This document shows, one piece after another, positions 36,229 through 36,260 of a stretch of DNA of 36,260 bases. Numbering within the stretch: position 1 is the stretch's first letter; each line of letters opens with the position of its first letter. The stretch spans positions 1-36,260 of the IMG/VR virus record IMGVR_UViG_3300020200_000077; one strand, given 5' to 3'. A model generated the notes under the pieces. The model was not told where the DNA came from. It saw only the letters and a list, made by a program, of their open reading frames with translations, and ran no database searches. The stretch is from a virus. The translations under genes were made by a program, and so were the position numbers.

Positions 36229-36260
36229 TTTTGGGACACTATGCGCGCATATTTACCGTT

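Noticed and set aside
1-36260. tRNA genes, insertion sequences and an integrase with attachment sites
   Set aside because: I looked for tRNA-like arms with the conserved T-loop, transposase motifs and tyrosine or serine recombinase signatures and found nothing convincing by eye.

Overview
This window is most of, and possibly all of, the genome of a tailed bacteriophage (Caudoviricetes). The phage hallmark genes are a large terminase, a portal, a scaffold-like protein, an N4-gp56-type major capsid protein, a connector-like protein, a very large internal virion protein and a tail fibre. I see no tape-measure, tail-tube or sheath gene, which favours a podovirus-like virion. The DNA is GC-rich, GTG starts are common, and neighbouring genes overlap by a few bases almost everywhere. 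The host is therefore probably a high-GC bacterium, but the sequence does not show which one. I found no integrase, no tRNA and no recognisable DNA polymerase.

Layout. Positions 3-947 hold five small rightward genes; the first is cut by the window edge. Positions 1077-5263 form a leftward operon of a tandemly duplicated small gene, a NinG/HNH-type protein, a 28-residue micro-gene, an N6-adenine/N4-cytosine methyltransferase and a C5-cytosine methyltransferase. Positions 5264-5363 are a compact divergent switch with back-to-back promoters whose -35 boxes share one palindrome. Positions 5364-8457 form a rightward operon of an HTH regulator, small Cys-rich proteins, a putative ssDNA-binding protein, a second HTH protein and a membrane-anchored lytic-transglycosylase-like protein. 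It ends in a strong hairpin at a convergent junction. Positions 8533-10312 form a leftward replication block with a RepA/AAA_25-type helicase, a coiled-coil protein and a membrane protein. At 10430-10507 there is a pair of perfect inverted DnaA boxes next to a perfect 14-bp hairpin, which is a candidate origin and module boundary.

Positions 10530-36107 form one long leftward late operon. Read in the direction of transcription it encodes: a Zn-ribbon protein, TerL, three small proteins, the portal, a 99-aa protein, a coiled-coil virion protein, a 1353-aa internal protein, the scaffold, the major capsid protein, a hairpin, a 172-aa protein, a sugar cassette, a connector-like protein, a large structural protein, a membrane protein, a tail fibre, small proteins, a HELGH metallopeptidase and a holin-like protein.

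The most striking part is the sugar cassette (16254-23745). It holds a DegT-type aminotransferase, a sugar C-methyltransferase-like protein, an NAD-dependent epimerase/dehydratase, a formyltransferase, a GT-A glycosyltransferase and a 1068-aa protein that fuses a GT-A domain, TPRs, a Rossmann/methyltransferase-like domain and a GT-B domain. It lies between the capsid gene and the connector gene with overlapping start and stop codons, so it is expressed with virion genes. I infer that the phage makes and transfers an unusual, possibly N-formylated and C-methylated amino sugar, most likely onto its own virion. Other points worth a second look are an apparent AUA start codon on the tail-fibre gene, two families of short exact repeats at the left end, and 19-bp tandem repeats beside a 21-bp palindrome upstream of the late operon.
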